Origin: SIG607 sp045601805
GTDB lineage: Bacteria > Bacillota > Clostridia > Oscillospirales > Acutalibacteraceae
Assembly (NCBI GenBank): GCA_045601805.1
Contig: JAZSAJ010000022.1
Span: 1-32,252 of the forward strand
Direction: 5' to 3'
Length of the DNA stretch: 32,252 bases
Within the stretch, counting starts at the first letter, position 1, and each line of letters opens with the position of its first letter. This document shows, in pieces, positions 29,656 through 32,252 of this stretch. The translations under genes were made by a program, and so were the position numbers. The notes under the pieces are model-generated. The model was not told the DNA's origin. It did no database searches and saw only the letters and a list, made by a program, of their open reading frames with translations.

Positions 29656-32193
29656 TTAACCCTTTGCATCATACCAACTTTTTCCAAATCCAACATCGGC
29701 ACGCATTTTTACCTGCAAATTTACCGCGTTTTCCATTTCTTCTTTAACCACTTGGCAAACATAATCTTTAATTTCTTCTTTACATTCCACAATAAGTTCA
29801 TCGTGTACCTGTAAAATTAGTTTTGCATTAAGGTTTTCGCGTTTAATTCTGCCGTATACCTTAATCATTGCAATTTTTATAATATCGGCAGCGCTGCCCT
29901 GAATGGGTGCGTTACGCGCAACCCTTTCGCCAAATGCCCGAATCATGTGATTTGAATTATTAAGTTCGGGCAAATAACGGCGGCGGCCAAAAATTGTGGT
30001 TACATAACCGTTTTCTTTGGCAGCATTTAACACATTTTGCATATAAAGGTCAACCCCTTTATATGCTGCTAAATAAGATTTTATATAATTATCGGCTTCT
30101 TTTCTTGTTACGCCAATATCCTTTGCCAAGGAAAAGGCGCCAATGCCGTAAATAATGCCAAAGTTTACGGCTTTTGCACGGCTGCGCAGTTCTTCGCTTA
30201 TAAGGTCAACCGGCATATTAAAAACTTGTGACGCCGTAAGGGTGTGAATATCTACTCCGCCTAAAAACGCCTGTTTCATATTTTCTTCGTTAGCCAAAGC
30301 CGCCAAAACACGAAGTTCAATTTGCGAATAGTCGGCATCTACCAAGGTATAGCCCTCTTTTGCCGTAAAGAATTTTCTAATTTTTCTGCCCTCGTGACTG
30401 CGAACAGGTATGTTTTGCAAATTTGGTTCAAGCGAACTTATTCTGCCCGTACGCGTTTCGGTTTGGTTAAATGTGGAATGAACTCTGCCGTCAGGCCCAA
30501 TAACAGCCAAAAGGCCGTCGCAATAGGTTGATTTTAGTTTTGCAAGTTGGCGGTATTCAAGAAGCATTTCTACCGCCGGGTGATAATCTTTAAGTTCTGC
30601 CAAAACTTCGGCGCTGGTTGAATAGCCCCTGCTTGTTTTCTTTTTGGCAGGTAAATTAAGCCGTTCAAAAAGCGCTTCGCCAAGTTGTTTTGGGGAATTT
30701 AGGTTAAATTCCCAACCAACGCTTTCATAAATTTCGCTTTGCAGTTTCTTTATTCTTGCGCTTAATTCTTCGCCCATTTCGGCAATACCGTTTTTATCAA
30801 CATACACGCCCACAGTTTCCATATCGGCCAAAACTTCCGCCAAGGGAAGTTCTATTTCAAGTAACAGCGGTAGTTGTTCGTTTTCTTTTAAATAGTTATA
30901 CAAACTGTCATTCACCGCGGTTAAATAAAGCGCGGTTTTAAGTGTTTCTTCGCCCGTTTCGGCGGTTATTTTACCACCGCCGTATTCACCAAACAAACGA
31001 AGAAGCGAATAATCGTTTGACGAAGGGTTTGCAAGGTATGCCGCAAGGGTGGTATCAAACACAATGTTTTCTGTGTTTAAATTGTGTTCTTTTGCAAATT
31101 TATAAAAACTCTTGCTATCAAAAATACGCTTTTTGTTTTCGCCCTTTAATATATTTCTTAAAAGTTCAAAATCATCTTCTTTAAAAAGCGCAGCAGTGTT
31201 TTTTGAAAGCACAGCCACTTCGCATTTTTGATAATCACAATAAATATCTAAAACACCGTTTGCTTTAAAACCGCTTGCCAAAACAATTTCTATTTTTTGT
31301 TCGGTTGTGTCTTCCTTTACCGATTCAGGCGAAAGATTTAAATATTTAAGTTGTTTAAAAAGTTCAAGTTTTGTCATAAAGGCGGCAAGGCGTTCGCTTT
31401 TTTCTTTAATTTTATAAGCGTTTAAATCGCTTTCAATGGGAACAGTTTTACAAATTGTGCCAAGGAAACGGCTTAAATAAGCGCTGTCTTTGCCCGCAAT
31501 CAGTTTGTTTCTTACGCCATCTTTAATTTTTTCGCTGTTAATATTTTCGTAAATATTATCCAGCGTACCAAACTGTTTAATTAAATCGGTTGCGCCCTTT
31601 TCGCCAATACCCATAACACCCGGAATTTTATCGGATGCATCGCCCATAATTGCCTTTAAATCAATCATTTGCGGTGGGGTTAAACCGTATTTTTCAAAAA
31701 GTGCCGCTTCATCGTAAGCAATAACTTCAGGGTGGCCCTGTTTTGTTGCTGACAGCAAAACCTTTGTGTTTTTTCCAATTAACTGAAACGCGTCGCGGTC
31801 GCCCGTGGCAATAACGCACTCGCTTCCTGCTTGTTCACACAAATTTGATAGCGTACCCAAAATATCGTCGGCTTCGTAACCCTCTTTTTCTAAAACACAG
31901 TAGCCCGCCAAAGTAAGCCATTCTTTAATTAGGGGCAGTTGGCTTTTTAGTTCTTCGGGCATTGGTTTTCTGCCGGCTTTATAACCATCATACTTTTTAT
32001 GGCGGAATGTTGGCGCTTTTAAATCAAAAGCAACGCAAACGGCATCGGGGTTTTCGTTTTCCAAAAGTTTAAACAAAATATTTATAAAACCGTAAACTGC
32101 ATTTGTGTACTGACCGTTTTTGGCGGTTAGCAATTTTATGCCGTAAAACGCCCTGTTTAATATGCTGTTTCCGTCAATAGCCAACAGTTTCAC
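29656..32193 (-). CDS. polA: DNA polymerase I
   Basis: This ~845-residue repair and Okazaki-fragment polymerase has an N-terminal 5'-3' exonuclease (1-290; LAIDGNSILNRAFYG, GYEADDILGTL, ATGDRDAFQL, GDASDKIPGVMGIGEKGA). Next comes a 3'-5' exonuclease-like domain (about 300-460) and then the polymerase (460-845) with motif A DYSQIELRVLA, motif B RSRAKAVNFGIIYG and motif C QVHDELIVE. The proofreading FDTET motif is missing, as in Taq and Bacillus-type enzymes, so the middle domain is probably inactive. GTG at 32193 lies 8 bp after AGGGG and gives MKLLAIDGNS. GTG at 32200-32202 overlaps that site. The promoter is not complete within the window. Confidence 0.96.
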   Translation of the reverse strand: MKLLAIDGNSILNRAFYGIKLLTAKNGQYTNAVYGFINILFKLLENENPDAVCVAFDLKAPTFRHKKYDGYKAGRKPMPEELKSQLPLIKEWLTLAGYCVLEKEGYEADDILGTLSNLCEQAGSECVIATGDRDAFQLIGKNTKVLLSATKQGHPEVIAYDEAALFEKYGLTPPQMIDLKAIMGDASDKIPGVMGIGEKGATDLIKQFGTLDNIYENINSEKIKDGVRNKLIAGKDSAYLSRFLGTICKTVPIESDLNAYKIKEKSERLAAFMTKLELFKQLKYLNLSPESVKEDTTEQKIEIVLASGFKANGVLDIYCDYQKCEVAVLSKNTAALFKEDDFELLRNILKGENKKRIFDSKSFYKFAKEHNLNTENIVFDTTLAAYLANPSSNDYSLLRLFGEYGGGKITAETGEETLKTALYLTAVNDSLYNYLKENEQLPLLLEIELPLAEVLADMETVGVYVDKNGIAEMGEELSARIKKLQSEIYESVGWEFNLNSPKQLGEALFERLNLPAKKKTSRGYSTSAEVLAELKDYHPAVEMLLEYRQLAKLKSTYCDGLLAVIGPDGRVHSTFNQTETRTGRISSLEPNLQNIPVRSHEGRKIRKFFTAKEGYTLVDADYSQIELRVLAALANEENMKQAFLGGVDIHTLTASQVFNMPVDLISEELRSRAKAVNFGIIYGIGAFSLAKDIGVTRKEADNYIKSYLAAYKGVDLYMQNVLNAAKENGYVTTIFGRRRYLPELNNSNHMIRAFGERVARNAPIQGSAADIIKIAMIKVYGRIKRENLNAKLILQVHDELIVECKEEIKDYVCQVVKEEMENAVNLQVKMRADVGFGKSWYDAKG

Positions 32194-32252
32194 GCTTAAC
32201 ACCCCTAAATAAATATAGATATAATTATAATCATATTTCTTAAACTGCTTGT

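Noticed and set aside
29656..32193. Functional proofreading activity in DNA polymerase I
   Set aside because: The 3'-5' exonuclease region lacks the FDTET-type acidic motif, as in other Firmicute and Thermus enzymes; this is ordinary for the group.

Overview
The window looks like chromosomal DNA of an anaerobic, low-to-moderate G+C Clostridia-type Firmicute, probably a gut or rumen Oscillospirales-like lineage. The reasons are strong AGGAGG-type ribosome binding sites, clostridial gene order (mreB-mreC-mreD-PBP2-minD-mgsA), a superoxide reductase instead of a classical superoxide dismutase, an AraM/EgsA glycerol-1-phosphate dehydrogenase, and a secreted leucine-rich-repeat protein ending in a dockerin. 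The genus cannot be fixed from the sequence alone.

Layout. 1-260: 3' end of a tRNA (probably Ala), its terminator, a hairpin-rich 140 bp element and a second copy of the tRNA 3' end. 260-2197 (-): DUF4838 glycoside-hydrolase-like protein, divergent from 2328-4152 (+): superoxide reductase and pyruvate kinase. 4298-7072 (+): BspA-like LRR/dockerin exported protein. 7130-7335: an array of about seven back-to-back hairpins with its own -10 box, leading into egsA/araM and uvrB (+). 10635-11981 (-): DUF4430 lipoprotein, ECF S component and ruvX behind a cobalamin riboswitch. 12325-15044 (+): rodA, tsaE, tsaB, rpiB. 15070-17786 (-): a three-gene DpnII-type restriction-modification cassette lodged in the terminator between rpiB and aspS. 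17915-22178 (-): minD, mgsA, hisS, aspS from a consensus promoter. 22241-27534 (-): dagK, mreB, mreC, mreD, mrdA. 27548-27824: a 277 bp structured element with 23 bp terminal inverted repeats. 27809-32193 (-): polA, an arginine-phosphatase-like/RimI fusion, tsaD.

How the genes work together. Cell elongation is represented by MreBCD, PBP2 and its SEDS partner RodA, which is encoded separately. The t6A tRNA-modification factors TsaB, TsaE and TsaD are all present but split between two loci 13 kb apart. The vitamin B12 uptake genes and their riboswitch form one unit that also carries ruvX. The restriction cassette should recognise GATC. My full read of the window finds only four GATC sites where simple base composition predicts about a hundred, so restriction and chromosome composition appear linked.

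Most interesting signals: extreme GATC scarcity together with a resident DpnII-like system whose Dam-family methylase carries an extra DNA-binding domain and sits behind a dyad-containing promoter; the insertion footprint of that cassette; the hairpin array in front of egsA; the inverted-repeat element that supplies the end of tsaD; and the phosphatase-RimI fusion.
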